A stretch of 64,000 nt of DNA from Cryptomeria japonica (lineage: Eukaryota > Streptophyta > Pinopsida > Cupressales > Cupressaceae). This document shows positions 47,199-58,756 of the stretch, piece after piece. Under the pieces are notes generated by a model. That model had not been told where the DNA came from, searched no databases, and saw only the letters and a list, made by a program, of their open reading frames with translations. The DNA lies in contig NC_081413.1 of the NCBI RefSeq assembly GCF_030272615.1, positions 562,324,010 to 562,388,009 on the forward strand. The letters run 5' to 3'. Position 1 is the first letter of the stretch; the number at the start of each line of letters is the position of its first letter. The position numbers were made by a program, and so were the translations under genes.

Positions 47199-48640
47199 GA
47201 GGTGAAACTTAGAGATAAAATAAAACAAGTGTCACCTACTGGTGAGTACTTGTTCTCATAGTATTGTAATAAAAATGTTTGATATAATTTATAATTATTA
47301 CAATCTTGAATTATTGTTATTTTAAAATTATATTATTTCAAATATATATGTAATATTAATCATAACTCTCACTTTAATAAAATAGTATTAATAATTATAA
47401 TGTAATATACCACAGTAAAAAAAAATATTTGAGAAAAATACATAATCTTAATTTAACTAAAAATTCTATATAATTATAATTATAATAATCAAATCAATCT
47501 TAAACTTATTTATTAATTATCAGTTTAATATTAAAGAGTTTTAATTGTATTTATATAATATTAATTATAACTAATTTTAATAAAATAACTACTAATCATG
47601 ATAAACAATTGTATAATATATACATTAGAGTGAAAATGTGAAAATTTTATTTTTCTAAATAAAAGATATTAAAATTTATGATTAGAAGTTATTATATTAT
47701 TTTGTATATATTAAAATGATAATAAAAAAATTATGATTTTGAAAAGATATTAACAAATTAAATTATTTCAAAAAATATACAAAGTTATAATTAGTAAAAA
47801 TATATTATTTATTTTATTTAAAAAAAATATTTATTATGTAATAAATAATTTAATTAAAAAAATGTGAATCAAATCCCTATAAAATAGAATAATCATTGTT
47901 TTTTACAATATTATAAATAAAAGAAATTTAAAAAATATTTAAAATAGATTTTTATTTTTTAAATATAAAAAAATCTAAAAAAACCTGAAAGAAAGCGTCC
48001 AAACTTGATGATAAAAAACCTATATATAGATTAAAAAAAAACATTGTGAAAACCTACTAGCGTAGCTTTATATAGTTTTTAAAAAATAAAAAGAATAACC
48101 CAATATAACTCAACAATAAAAATAGTAAAAATCTGGTCCACAAATGGAAAAATCGACCAATCTGCAGTCGGCCTTTTATGCGTTATTTGACGGGAAAGTG
48201 CTAGATTTATCTGTATTTTGAGCTGTTTTCATACAGGTATGCATTAGTATAAAAAGAATAATATGTTTGGAACATACTATTTTTTAAAAATAAAAGAATT
48301 TATATTAAACTATTCATAAAAGATTCATATGACAGATAGGGGTCGCCGTCAAATTCTAAAATAACTAAAAAAATATATATATTAAACTATTCATAAAAGA
48401 TTCATATGACAGGTAGGGGTGGCCGTCAAATTCCAAGCATGGTCTGGTCTGTCTCCTTATTTGGCAAATTAAGCCTTCAATAATTCTCTCTTTAGTGTCA
48501 TGAACTGTACGGTTAAATCGTTGCAATAAAAACAATTTAAAATAGATTCAATTTACTAAATTTTCTTTATTGGCTGTCCGTTATCCAAATTGAAGAGAAC
48601 ATGCTTTAAAACAAACTATTTAATTTTTTTTAAAGATAGT
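47199..48640. repeat. AT-rich stretch with dispersed repeat R2, copy 2
   Basis: 47199-48000 is plain AT-rich sequence. 48000-48630 aligns to about 18170-18520. Inside it a 60-bp phrase (TATTAAACTATTCATAAAAG, then CATATGACAG) occurs twice, near 48302 and 48380. No gene seen. Confidence 0.55.
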
Positions 48641-48951
48641 GTGCAATGAATTTGGAAACTACAGCGGCTGAATGGATTAGCTTCTCACCACATCTTAAAA
48701 AGTTAACAATGGAAAAGGGAGATGATAGAATTTTGCATCACTTATTACAAAATGAAATCCAAATAACAGAACCGCGCACCATTTAATGTTTTAAATTTGT
48801 GGATGAGGTGTTCTGTCCTGGGCCTAACAATGTTGGTCATTTAAAAAATAAAAGAGTAATGTTTGTTGACAAGAAAAATTCAAGAAGATATTTGAAGAGA
48901 TTTTGGTTTCCTAGAATAGAACAGTTTATCAAATTCTGCCAACCCATGATA

Positions 48952-50291
48952 CTAATATTCAGGGCATCTCTCACAAAATTCACAACCATTGCTATTTGTG
49001 AATGTGAAAGATCTTGATTTTGAGAACTGCTTCTCCAAATCTTTCATTTTATTTTGCATGATCCCAGTGCAGAGTTGAGGCAGATAAACCCTAATTATAC
49101 TTGTTAATGGACTATTTTTGAGAAGAAAACCTAGAAAAGTTAGTGCCCGTCCACCCTTGTGTGTCCCAATATGGGCACGCACCATCTTCAAATTTGACAA
49201 TTTCACCTCTGCTATTTGCATCCTATCTGATATCATCTCCTGCATCAAACATAATGTGGGTTCACAAACATTTCAGGACCAGAAGACAATATTGTTACTG
49301 GTAGAAGCTGAGTACAAAAAGACTACCCACACAAAACCTGATACAGAACTACAGAACTGTTAAAACTAACTTGAATGTACAAAATACTAACCTGGAAACA
49401 TAGGCCATGGATTGTCAACTCTTCAAGCCCCGGAAAGGCATTAAGAGCAGTAATAGTTGGAATTCCAGGATGGAATGGATCGCGCACATTGTGATTCCGA
49501 AGAGTAATTTTTTTAATAGATTCTGCTTTTGAAATTCCTTGTAGCAATTTAAGCCCAATATGGTATGGCCAAAAATCCATGAGGCTGATTTCTGTCAACA
49601 GAGGGCAAGCCATTTGCAATGATGAATAAGGGCTGGAGACTCCTAGATTTAGGTACATGAGACTGGAAGAATGTATCTTCAACTTTTCCAATCCCCCACA
49701 ACCCCGAATCAACAAATTTCTAAGTTGTGGGCATAGGGCAATGAGTCCCTCAAACATGGAATCATCCAAATTCGGAATATGGAAACAATAAAATGTTTTC
49801 AGGAATGGGAAAACCCCAGAATTAGCGGGTATCTTGGGTAGATGGATGGATCTTAATTGTAAGTTAATGAGATTTTCACAGCTAAAAAGAGAGTCCCCAA
49901 GCCTCGCCATGGAAAACCCCATAATCGGCGTACAAGATATTTCTAGATGCATGCTTTTCACCTTTTTTTCCGCTGCAAGACGAATCCAGTTGTTCAAATC
50001 TATAGCTTTAGGGCTATTCAAGAAAATCTGAAGGTCCAAACAGCAAAGACGAGCATCGAGGTGTAGCAGGGCATTGTTAATTATGGCCTGTATCCTCATG
50101 TCATCTTTCTGTTTCTCAAAATCCTCAGGACAAAACTTGAGGACAGGTATTTTCCTCCACAAGAACCTCCATCTCTGAGAGAGGATGGAGGAGCGTACAA
50201 CATCTCTGTAAGAAATATTTGAGAGAATAGCTGTTAAAAGAATGTCATCTGATAATTCAGACAGCCTGTCTGTTGCGGATGCTGTTGCCAT
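48952..50291 (-). CDS. F-box / LRR-like protein, two exons
   Basis: Exon 1 is 50291-49392 (300 codons) and exon 2 is 49239-48952, giving 395 residues. The 152-bp intron has donor CAG|GTTAGT and acceptor GATGCAG|GAG, phase 0. Residues 10-48 form an F-box (L-S-E-L-S-D-D-I-L-L, then R-S-S-I-L-S-Q-R-W-R-F-L-W), which would bind SKP1 in an SCF ubiquitin ligase. Leucine-rich repeats follow (L-x-x-L-x-L and C-P-x-L patterns, residues about 130-300). Exon 2 has the F-L-x-x-L-L-K-N-S-P-L tail typical of F-box/FBD/LRR proteins. The substrate is unknown. No internal stop or frameshift is present, unlike everything else coding here, so it looks like a live host gene. Confidence 0.85.
49240..49391 (-). 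other. Intron of the F-box gene
   Basis: GTTAGT donor and TTTGATGCAG acceptor. Reading through it instead gives a run-on frame ending at 49323 with no F-box-family features, which supports splicing. Confidence 0.8.
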
Positions 50292-51459
50292 TACTGCTAT
50301 CTTATTTTCAGCAAGTGCAAAAGAACCTCTTAAAATCTAGAGCGCCCACTGTGCGGAATCTGAAGTAACATTCATATCACTATTCAATCCAATTTACGTT
50401 CTATGGTGGTTTTTTTATCGTTCGGTGTGGTATTTTGACAGAATTATGAGCAAATACTTAGGGTTAGGGCAAAATTTCAATTGTAATGAATTTTAAGAAA
50501 TATAAAGGAAATCTGCTATTTAGAAAATACAATGATGAAAGAAAGATATGTTTTTTTTTCCTTTAAACTTTTAGTTTATAAATTCACTTTTAAAATCAGA
50601 AGTGGAGAATTACAGGCTGTTGAAAATAATTGAGAGGTTAAATTTTCTTTTGAAAAAAATAATAATATAATATTTCAAATAGTATTTAATTTAATGATTA
50701 ACAATCATTATTATTAATCAAGTCTTGAAAATCCATTTTTTAATATTAAATATTTAATTAAAAATAAATTATTTTAAGTTATTTAATTCATATATTTCTA
50801 TTAATTTTTCAATGATTTAGTAAGATTGTTTAAGATTATAATTCATTATCAAAATTAAGTTCTTATCACATATCATCATTTATGATAAATCTAAACATTG
50901 AAAAAATAATTTTTCTTTTTTTTCTTCAAGTATATGTCATGACTTAGCTCCGATCTCATAGAGGGGGCTTTTTGAAAAAAAGCACAGTTCCATCAAATGT
51001 GTAGCACAATTCTGCTTAAAAACTTAAGCTCTTAAATTGAAGGAAACTGGAGCTAAGTGAAAAATGAAATTATTATTTTTTTCTATTTTCCCTCTAAAAA
51101 TTTTGGCGAGACTCATGTCAACTCTTTTATGATTGTCAAGTGGCAAACAAAATTTCTAAGCTAGTGGGGCAATTTCTAGCCCCACCCCATATTCATCCCC
51201 CATATTTCTATTTTTTAGGAGTTGATTCCTGTAGCCCAAAAAATATCTACATGGAATCACCTCTTCCTTAAAAATAGATCTTAAACCCCTCCCATGAGAC
51301 CCTTGACTTAGTTACAATTCTTGGTAAGGATAATAATGTTTAGTATATTCTAAATTATTATAAGACCCTCCTTAAATGACATCATTTAAAGAGCAAGACT
51401 CCCAATCAAGATTCAAGAAAGGCAAATATGTTGAGGTTGATTGAAAGAAAATAGCTACA
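50292..51459. other. 5' flank of the F-box gene and AT-rich spacer
   Basis: About 1.2 kb. No certain TATA box, gene or repeat was recognised. Confidence 0.5.
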
Positions 51460-51524
51460 TAATTGAAATAAATTTTTTTAAACCTCTCCCAAAAAACAAA
51501 AACATTGTGGTCCATGCAAACACC

Positions 51525-51614
51525 CCATTATTATTATTTTTATATGTTCCATATTTCAAAACTATCACGCCATTATTATTATTTTTATATGTTCCATATT
51601 TCAAAACTATCACG
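51525..51614. repeat. Perfect 45-bp tandem duplication
   Basis: 51525-51569 and 51570-51614 are identical (start CCATTATTATTATTTTTATA, end ACTATCACG). R1 copy 1 has a single version. Confidence 0.95.
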
Positions 51615-51707
51615 GCTATTGATAGTTTTAAATTTCATAGTTTATATGGTGTGCATATAGTAGAGTTAAATTTTTGGATGTTTATGAATTGGAATTATAC
51701 AATATGG

Positions 51708-51712
51708 AATTC
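51708..51712. repeat. Target-site duplication AATTC (left)
   Basis: Matches 55912-55916. R1 copy 1 shows the uninterrupted site (GAATTTCACAC, about 10099-10109). Confidence 0.92.
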
Positions 51713-52174
51713 TGTTGGTGTAAATAATTATTCATCTTGGATATTATTACACCTTACTTTAGTTTACTTAGGAAATGCATTTCATAGTAGTTTGGGTATG
51801 AGACACTTGGGTGTTTGTGCCACATTGGGATAGTGTGTGTAGGAGAATTTCCACCTTTTATGGTGTGATCTTGTTGTTACACTCCACATTCAGTGGGTGA
51901 TCCACCTCATGTGGAATATTATATTGCTTCTCCTACCTACCCACACCTATTTCCTACCTACCCTTGTTTCTTATTGAGCCACATGTCATGTTTGTGTGCT
52001 CACATATCCATATAGCCTTGCCTATATAAACAGACTCATATTCATTGTATGTAACGATTGATGATCCAGTTGATCAGTATTTTCATCTTGATAGAATAAA
52101 GTTTATTTCTATCATATATTTTGTCTCTCTTATTTGTGTTTTCCATTGCCTCTTGATCTTGAAAAAATCTCACA
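51713..52174 (+). repeat. Copia-G 5' LTR (462 bp)
   Basis: TGTTGGTG...ATCTCACA. TATATAAA box at 52023-52030. Confidence 0.93.
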
Positions 52175-52186
52175 TGGTATCAGAGC
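52175..52186 (+). promoter_or_regulatory. Copia-G primer binding site
   Basis: TGGTATCAGAGC directly after the 5' LTR, complementary to the 3' end of initiator methionine tRNA, the usual primer of plant Copia elements. Confidence 0.9.
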
Positions 52187-53006
52187 CATTAGAGTGTCAT
52201 TGGTTTGCTAATTGAGAGAAATTTAATGCTATTTGGGGTTGTGTATTTTGGAGTTTTCTATTGCAGGTTATTATTGAAGTTTGATGGATCAAATTTGAGG
52301 TTACCATTGGATTTAGGATGTCCAAGAAAGTCAGTTTTGTCTTTTGTTTCATCAAAATCGGACTTCGGAGGCCAAATCTAGAGGCATTTGAAGTTTGATG
52401 CTGCAACGGAAATTTTCCAGAAATTATAATTTTGCAGGCAATTTTCAAATAGTGATATCTCACTCATCCGGACTCCTTTTTCCGAGAAATTTTTTTTGGG
52501 GGGGGTAGAATTTCATGATCTATACAGTGGTGCAGAATTTTTCTGATTTTCGGATACAGGTTTTTTGGAAATCGCGAAATCCTGATTTTTAAAACTTTGG
52601 AGGCTTCGTTTGGGCTCATATGGACTCCTTTTCAGGTGCCATTTTTTTTGAAAGTGCATTTTTTTTTGTCTACTTTCATAATATGCCATCTGTTTGCAGT
52701 GATTTTAAGTAGAAATTGTACTTTCAGTATTTGGCCATTTTTGGCATATTTGGTACTTGTATTTTGCTTGGATCTCAGTTTAGATCACTAGCAGTATTTG
52801 TTGAAGTCTCTTAGATCTCATTTTCAGAAGTTGTAAATTGAAATCAGAAGTCCACTTTGCCTTGTTTTGCAAGTGGCCCATTGTATACGCACTAAGTATA
52901 AAGTGCCAAAATCACCATTTTGGGGGGATTTCTTGATTGAGTATTTTGGGGGGGTGTCTTGTGTGATTGTGCCTCTCTCTATCTTGTATTTTTTCATTTT
53001 GGTGCT
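52187..53006 (+). other. Copia-G leader
   Basis: 820 nt between the primer site and the gag ATG; T-rich, with no supported gene. Confidence 0.6.
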
Positions 53007-54956
53007 ATGGGTTCTCCTAAATTTCCACTTTTAACTCCTCATAATTATGCATCATGGAAAATTAAGGCATGGAGTAAACTAATGGAAAACTGACTCATTC
53101 ATTATGTAAATGAAACTATTACAACACCACCTGATCCTAAGGCTAATCCTAATGGTCAAATTGAATGGCTTACTAAGAATGCTATGACACTTGGAACTCT
53201 TAGAAAGTATGTATCAGATGACCTCATTTTTCACATTGATAAGTGTACAACAATTAAAGAGGCTTGGGATATTTTTAAGAAATTGTATGGTCAAGTTGAT
53301 GAGATTAAGGGCTACAAGCTTGATAGTGAACTCACAACTTTGGATCCCAAGAATTTTGATACAATCCAAGATTATGTCACAAAAGCAACTGAGCTAAGAG
53401 CAAAGCTAAAGGATTGTGGAATTGACAAAAAGGATTCTCAATTGCTTTATAACTTGTTGGACAAGCTTCCTTCAAAGTATGCAGCCTTTGTATCTAGCTT
53501 TCACACCCATAGGTTAGCTTAAGGTTCCTCATACACTTATCCCTCATTTGATTCATTCACGGAGATGTTGATACTTGAGAAATCTAATTTGACCACAATG
53601 GGGATTCTCAAATCTTCAAAGTCACAAGCTTTGGTGGCTAACAAAGGGAATCAAAGTAATCAAGGAAAATGCAAGAATCAAAAGCAACTTAAGTCAAAAC
53701 AACAACAAGATAGAGAACGATCTTCCTCTCCACAACAAGGTGATTCACCATTCTCACCTAAGAGGAAATCATATAAGGACAATCTTTTTTGTGGATATTG
53801 CAAGAAGTCGGGACATGATGAACATCATTGTTATAAGAAGGATATTGATGAGTTGAAGAATCTTCTTGAGAAGAACAGAATCAACCTACCTTCTAGAATG
53901 TCTACATCGACTTCTTCTTCCAAGGATAAAGAAAAGGATCACTCTTTTGGGACAGATAAAGGAAAGGGACAAGCTCTTTGTGCTACTATAAGTCATGATT
54001 CAGGGAGATGGCTTCTAGATTCAAGGGCTTCTCATCATATGGCATCTTTGCAATCTATGTTTTCTACATTTGAGCCTTGCCACATGCCGCAGATTTTGAT
54101 GGGCAATCATACATACATGGATGTGATTGGGAAAGGATCTATTTCCATTGGGGATAACTCCTTCAATGATGTGTTGTGTGTACCCGACTTGACAAATAAT
54201 CTTCTTTCCATCTATCAAATCACACATGGGGCAACTAGGAAAACTATGGAGTTTACACCTTATTCAATTATCATTAGAGACTTGGAGAGTGGAGCTATCA
54301 TTGCGACTGGGGTGGTTGATCATGCATCTCAGTTGTACTCTTTTTCAGATTTTGGTCCTATTGATAAGGTTGGTTCTTCCTATGTTGATGATTCAGATTT
54401 TGAGGAGAAATTTGGGCATTTGAACTTGGGGATTCTCACATGTGACCCCATTCTTGAGCCTTGCATTTCATCTCCTTCTATTGATATCACAACACCTATT
54501 GCACCTGATGATGCAACTAGTGCGATAGTTTTGCCTTCTTATGATTCAGTGCAATAGGATATTTCATGTCTTCCAACTTCAGTTGATTGGGATGCCTACT
54601 TGACAGACATTGCAGGTTTGTTTGTGGACTCCTACATTGCAGATTTGGGAGATACCATTCATGACATTCATATTCTCTTTGATGAAGATGACCCTTCTTT
54701 GATTGTTGCAAGGGATAACTCTGACCCTCTTGTGCATTCTCTACATGATCAATCTTTAGAGGTTGACATGATTGTGGATACTTTTGTACAACACTTGGAG
54801 GAGATCTCTTTATCTTTTGAGGAGACATATGAGTCTTTGGATATTGTTCTACATTCATCTCCACTAGATCTTGGCGTGCCTTTTTCAGTAGTGTGTTATA
54901 GTTTACCACCTTTGGAGGGGGTACCTTTCAGCATCGACATGGGGACACTTGAGTAG
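53007..54956 (+). pseudogene. Copia-G gag-protease with C-terminal extension, three premature stops
   Basis: One frame of 650 codons from ATG 53007 to TAG 54954-54956, with stops at 53091-53093 (TGA), 53520-53522 (TAA) and 54555-54557 (TAG). Gag (UBN2-type) has A-W-D-I-F-K-K-L-Y about residue 88 and L-L-x-x-L-P-x-x-Y near residue 152. A zinc knuckle C-G-Y-C-K-K-S-G-H-D-E-H-H-C lies near 53790-53832. The protease motif is L-D-S-R-A-S-H-H-M, where the usual catalytic D-S/T-G is D-S-R. Then come V-P-D-L-T-N-N-L-L-S and F-G-H-L-N. The last 130 codons are Asp/Glu-rich and unlike any Copia domain I know. Confidence 0.85.
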
Positions 54957-55449
54957 TTTTCAGAGATTCTTTTCATCATGAGTATTTTTGCTTCATCTTC
55001 CCTTCATGGTTGGGGAGACTTCATGGATACACCTTTGGTTTTGTTTCTTCCTAAGGGGAGGAATATTGTTCGACATTCATGGAGCAGTTTCTTCATTCAT
55101 CTTCAAGCTTCTATCATTGGTGCAGATTCCAGATTGAGGGGGGGCTTCCTAGTCTCTCTTCTTCTTCTCTCATATGGGGGGGACTTTTTCCTCAGATAGG
55201 ATTTTGTCCTTCACATACTTCTATGAGAGTTCTTTGTATCTAGTTTCCATCTCTCTTTTGGGGGAGGGTTTTTTCCCATTGGGTTTTTCTCTCTTTCCCT
55301 GCTTTGTGAAAGATTTCCTTGTATTGGTTTTCATGCATTTGCATTTGTACATGGGCACCTAACATGGCCTCATAGCCGGGACTCATCTTGCATTTCTTAG
55401 TTGAATTGTAGACTTTAGTGCATTCCCCTAAGTTGCACTTAAGGGGGGG
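54957..55449 (+). other. Copia-G 3' region and polypurine tract
   Basis: Non-coding, T-rich, with several GGGG tracts. It ends in an AAGGGGGGG tract before the 3' LTR. Confidence 0.65.
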
Positions 55450-55911
55450 TGTTGGTGTAAATAATTATTCATCTTGGATATTATTACACCTTACTTAAGT
55501 TTACTTAGGAAATGCATTTCATAGTAGTTTGGGTATGAGACACTTGGGTGTTTGTGCCACATTGGGATAGTGTGTGTAGGAGAATTTCCACCTTTTATGG
55601 TGTGATCTTGTTGTTACACTTCACATTCAGTGGGTGATCCACCTCATGTAGAATATTATATTATTTCTCCTACCTACCCACACTTATTTCCTACCTACCC
55701 TTGTTTCTTATTGAGCCACATGTCATGTTTGTGTGCTCACATATCCATGTAGCCTTTCCTATATAAGCGAACTCATATTCATTGTATGTAAGGATTGATG
55801 ATCCAGTTGATCAGTATTTTCCTCTTGATAGAATACAATTTATTTCTATCATATATTTTGTCTCTCTTATTTGTGCTTTCCATTGCCTCTTGATCTTGGC
55901 AAAATCTCACA
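55450..55911 (+). repeat. Copia-G 3' LTR (462 bp)
   Basis: Same length and ends as the 5' LTR with about 17 substitutions (about 96 percent identity by eye). Confidence 0.93.
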
Positions 55912-55916
55912 AATTC
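55912..55916. repeat. Target-site duplication AATTC (right)
   Basis: Pairs with 51708-51712. Confidence 0.92.
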
Positions 55917-56110
55917 TACACAACATGAACCATTTAGAAAAAAAATATGTAATGGATTTTTGGCATTAATATTTTTGGTTAAAATGCATTGGACATGATT
56001 ATGATGACAAAGGAATAAATAAATAATCATCAATGATGACCTATAATATTGATACTGAAATTTATTACATGATTTTTTCAAAAGAATATAAATTCTATTA
56101 TCACATCCCA
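55917..56110 (+). repeat. Dispersed repeat R1, copy 2, right part
   Basis: Aligned by eye to about 10107-10260 (CACAACAT, then TTTAGAAAAA and TATGTAATG). Beyond 56110 similarity fades. Confidence 0.55.
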
Positions 56111-56929
56111 CACAAGAACCCATATTACTTCTTGTGAATTATTGCACTAACCAATTCATTAATAGAAAGGTTGATGGCAACCAATGCTAACAAACTAGGG
56201 AAGGAACAAACAACAACACAATGGAATAATAATGATAGGAATTTTAGATTAAGAACAAAGACTTCATTAATAAATAGGAAACAATCCTCTATGCAAAGGA
56301 ATAGCATTCAGTTAAATTATTGAGTCTCTTCAAATTGATTTACAAAACCAAATATCAATATTCCCTTACAAAGAAAGGTTTTAGACTCCACTGACAAAGT
56401 TGACTTGAATGATCTCTTTCAGACTATTTACAATTTAGTCTGTTTTTCCTTGCACTTGACTCTTCTCATCCATTTCTTTTGTCTTCTCATGATGGTCCAG
56501 CCAACCTCCACAGAGGCGATTCCCCAAAGGAAACTAATTGGCACAACCACCATCGACCAATGAACTCTGCCAACAATTTGACTTCCAATGATCATTGGTT
56601 TGCCTTCCTCTATTTTTCCTTCCTTCTTGTAAGATGACATGAAGTCTATTAAATGTCATAAAAAAGTTAAACTATCTTCAAGACAATGCGACAAGAACTT
56701 GTATCCAACATAAAACAACAGGAAGTTGTTAATAAGGAAGAAATGTGTCAACAAACTATAAGAGTCAAACAACTCCACAAACCAAAACCAAAATATGTTT
56801 AATCTAACAAACAAAACAAGAGAACAAAACCAAAATTGAAAGAGAGAGTGATGCCCCTCCATCAGGCTCTTGGGCAGAAAAGAAATCATGAACTCCTACT
56901 CATGAAGTCTACAACAGAATGACCCAACT
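56111..56929. other. AT-rich sequence, probably decayed Gypsy 3' region on the minus strand
   Basis: Follows the chromodomain remnant in its sense direction. Minus-strand frames of 60-77 codons are hydrophobic or basic and unrecognised, so no gene is called. Confidence 0.35.
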
Positions 56930-57140
56930 TTTAATGAGTTCGGGTTTGCTTAGCCAAGAAGTGTCCTCCAAAGGATGATCTCTCCACTTCACCAAATACT
57001 TGAAGTATTCATATTTGCGGGCCTTCTTCAAAAACAATCAATCAAGAATGCATTCTATGTCTTGTAGAGTAGATTTAGTTCATCACTGATCCCTAATAAA
57101 TGGTAACTCTACCTCTGTTGTGCCCTCCTCGACATTCCCT
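56930..57140 (-). pseudogene. Chromodomain remnant of a Gypsy (chromovirus) integrase
   Basis: Minus-strand translation gives a V-E-L-P-F-I-R-D-Q-like run, then Y-F-K-Y-L-V-K-W-R-D-H-P-L-E-D-T-S-W-L and a short tail. Y-L-V-K-W plus a Trp about 12 residues later is the chromodomain signature found at the C-terminus of chromoviral integrases, where it guides insertion. Stops interrupt it, and no other part of that element was identified. Confidence 0.65.
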
Positions 57141-58756
57141 TTGTAAGGATATAAACCACCTATGTTACTCAAGCAATTTAGGTACCAAGTAATTTAATGA
57201 TTCATATATGTCATAGCTCCTAGAAGCCATGTCAATACTTTTGCATTATTCTAGCCCCAATGTAATTTGGACTAGGGGTGGAGTTCTGGATTTTGTTATA
57301 TGGATAGTGTATGTGTTTGTGTTAGTTGTGAACCTTGATTTTAATATTATTAAATATAATTATTATCTTTGATATGCTATCTGTAATTTAATGCATTTAT
57401 TTTGTTTAGACTAACTCAAACTAATCATGTGTGGATGGACTTGTGTAAGGTTTGTCATTGGTTGCAAGTACAAGGGTGCAATATGTAATGGATTTTTTGG
57501 TTTTGTTGTTGATAAATAGGTAGTCCAATTTTGTCCTTGTGTCAAGGTGTTTGGTTAAATCTTGCAATAATTTTGATTTTTCGTAATCCAATTAAATTGA
57601 ATTTACAATGTGTAAAAATATCCTTAGAAAGATAAGTGAGTCTAGCTTTGAACTATCGTTTAATACTAAGACCCTAGACATTTATTCAATTGCCATGGTT
57701 TAGTTATTACTAATTATGTCTATAAATATTGATAATGTCCTAACTAAGTCTTTTTTAAATAAAGATGTTTAATAATAAACTTACCAAAGATTAATTATAA
57801 GAATTTAATATATAATAAATATATTAAATGATAAAAAGCAACTAAATATAAATATAAACATAAATTAAAAAATACATAAATAAATAAATAGAAATATATA
57901 TGAATAATTAAATCTATAATGTGTGGTGAAGGAGTGAAAAATATAAAAAAATAGTTATGTTAATAAATGGTCGAACTATAGAATGCCTAAGGGAAGGAAA
58001 TAAATAAAATAAGAATTTTTTTTGAAGGAAATACACGCATGGGTAGGAAAGTCACGTAGTAAACGAATTTATTGGAGAAGTTATCTGACACCAAAATGTA
58101 GGACAAGAGAAGTAAATGAGTATGGCCAAAGATGTGGGAGAGATGAGTGGAAGACAAATAGGAAAGCCCTACCATAAAAATATTGTAGAATTCATGCCTA
58201 TAGAGGATTGTATTATCACAAAAAGGAAGAATAGCTATGATTTTAGGCATGCTTAGAAACTCTGTGACCCATCATAATTCAAATATCATTATTCATTTTG
58301 TCTAGGACACAGAAAAAACATGATGTATTATAGCCAAGGTGGAGAGAAAGGAAGGAATCTAGGTGTTGTGAGTTTGTGTATTCAACTTAGAAAAATCTTA
58401 AATTGCCCTTTCTTGCTGATTTGTAACCCCTTAATTATAATATCCGTATTTTTGTATGCCGATTCATTTGAAACCCTTCATTTTGGTTGTTGACTCTCTT
58501 TTCTCATCATGTCTCTAAATTTTCCATCAACAATAGTTTAGATTGGGTTACATATTTTCAATAATGAATGATAAATTTGAAGAAATCCATTATAAATTCT
58601 AGCACTTCATAGTTTTCTCTGCATTCATGAATTTGGGTAGGTTCATTAAACAAATCCACTAATAGATAGATCTATAATAACATACTAGCTGTGAGGATGT
58701 TTAGAGGTGTTAATTTTGGATATGGATCATGTTGAAAATTGGGCATATAATTGTTT
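57141..58756. other. AT-rich spacer, no gene seen
   Basis: No supported gene, RNA or terminal repeat. An 87-codon minus-strand frame at 58250-57987 is judged chance. Confidence 0.5.

Larger units (their letters stand above)
51490..51712 (+). repeat. Dispersed repeat R1, copy 2, left part
   Basis: Aligned by eye to 9951-10100. It continues at 55917 after the gag-only Copia element, and contains the 45-bp tandem duplication absent from copy 1. Confidence 0.6.
51713..55911 (+). mobile_element. Copia-G: complete gag-protease-only Copia-type element
   Basis: A 4199-bp element with two 462-bp LTRs, a TGGTATCAGAGC primer site, a gag-protease frame, a G-rich polypurine tract (55442-55449) and AATTC target duplications. 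It has no integrase, reverse transcriptase or RNase H: after the GAG_pre-integrase-like F-G-H-L-N the frame runs into an unrelated acidic C-terminal extension. It fits the class of non-autonomous elements keeping only Gag (TR-GAG type). The LTRs differ at about 17 positions by eye, so it is much older than Gypsy-1. Confidence 0.9.
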
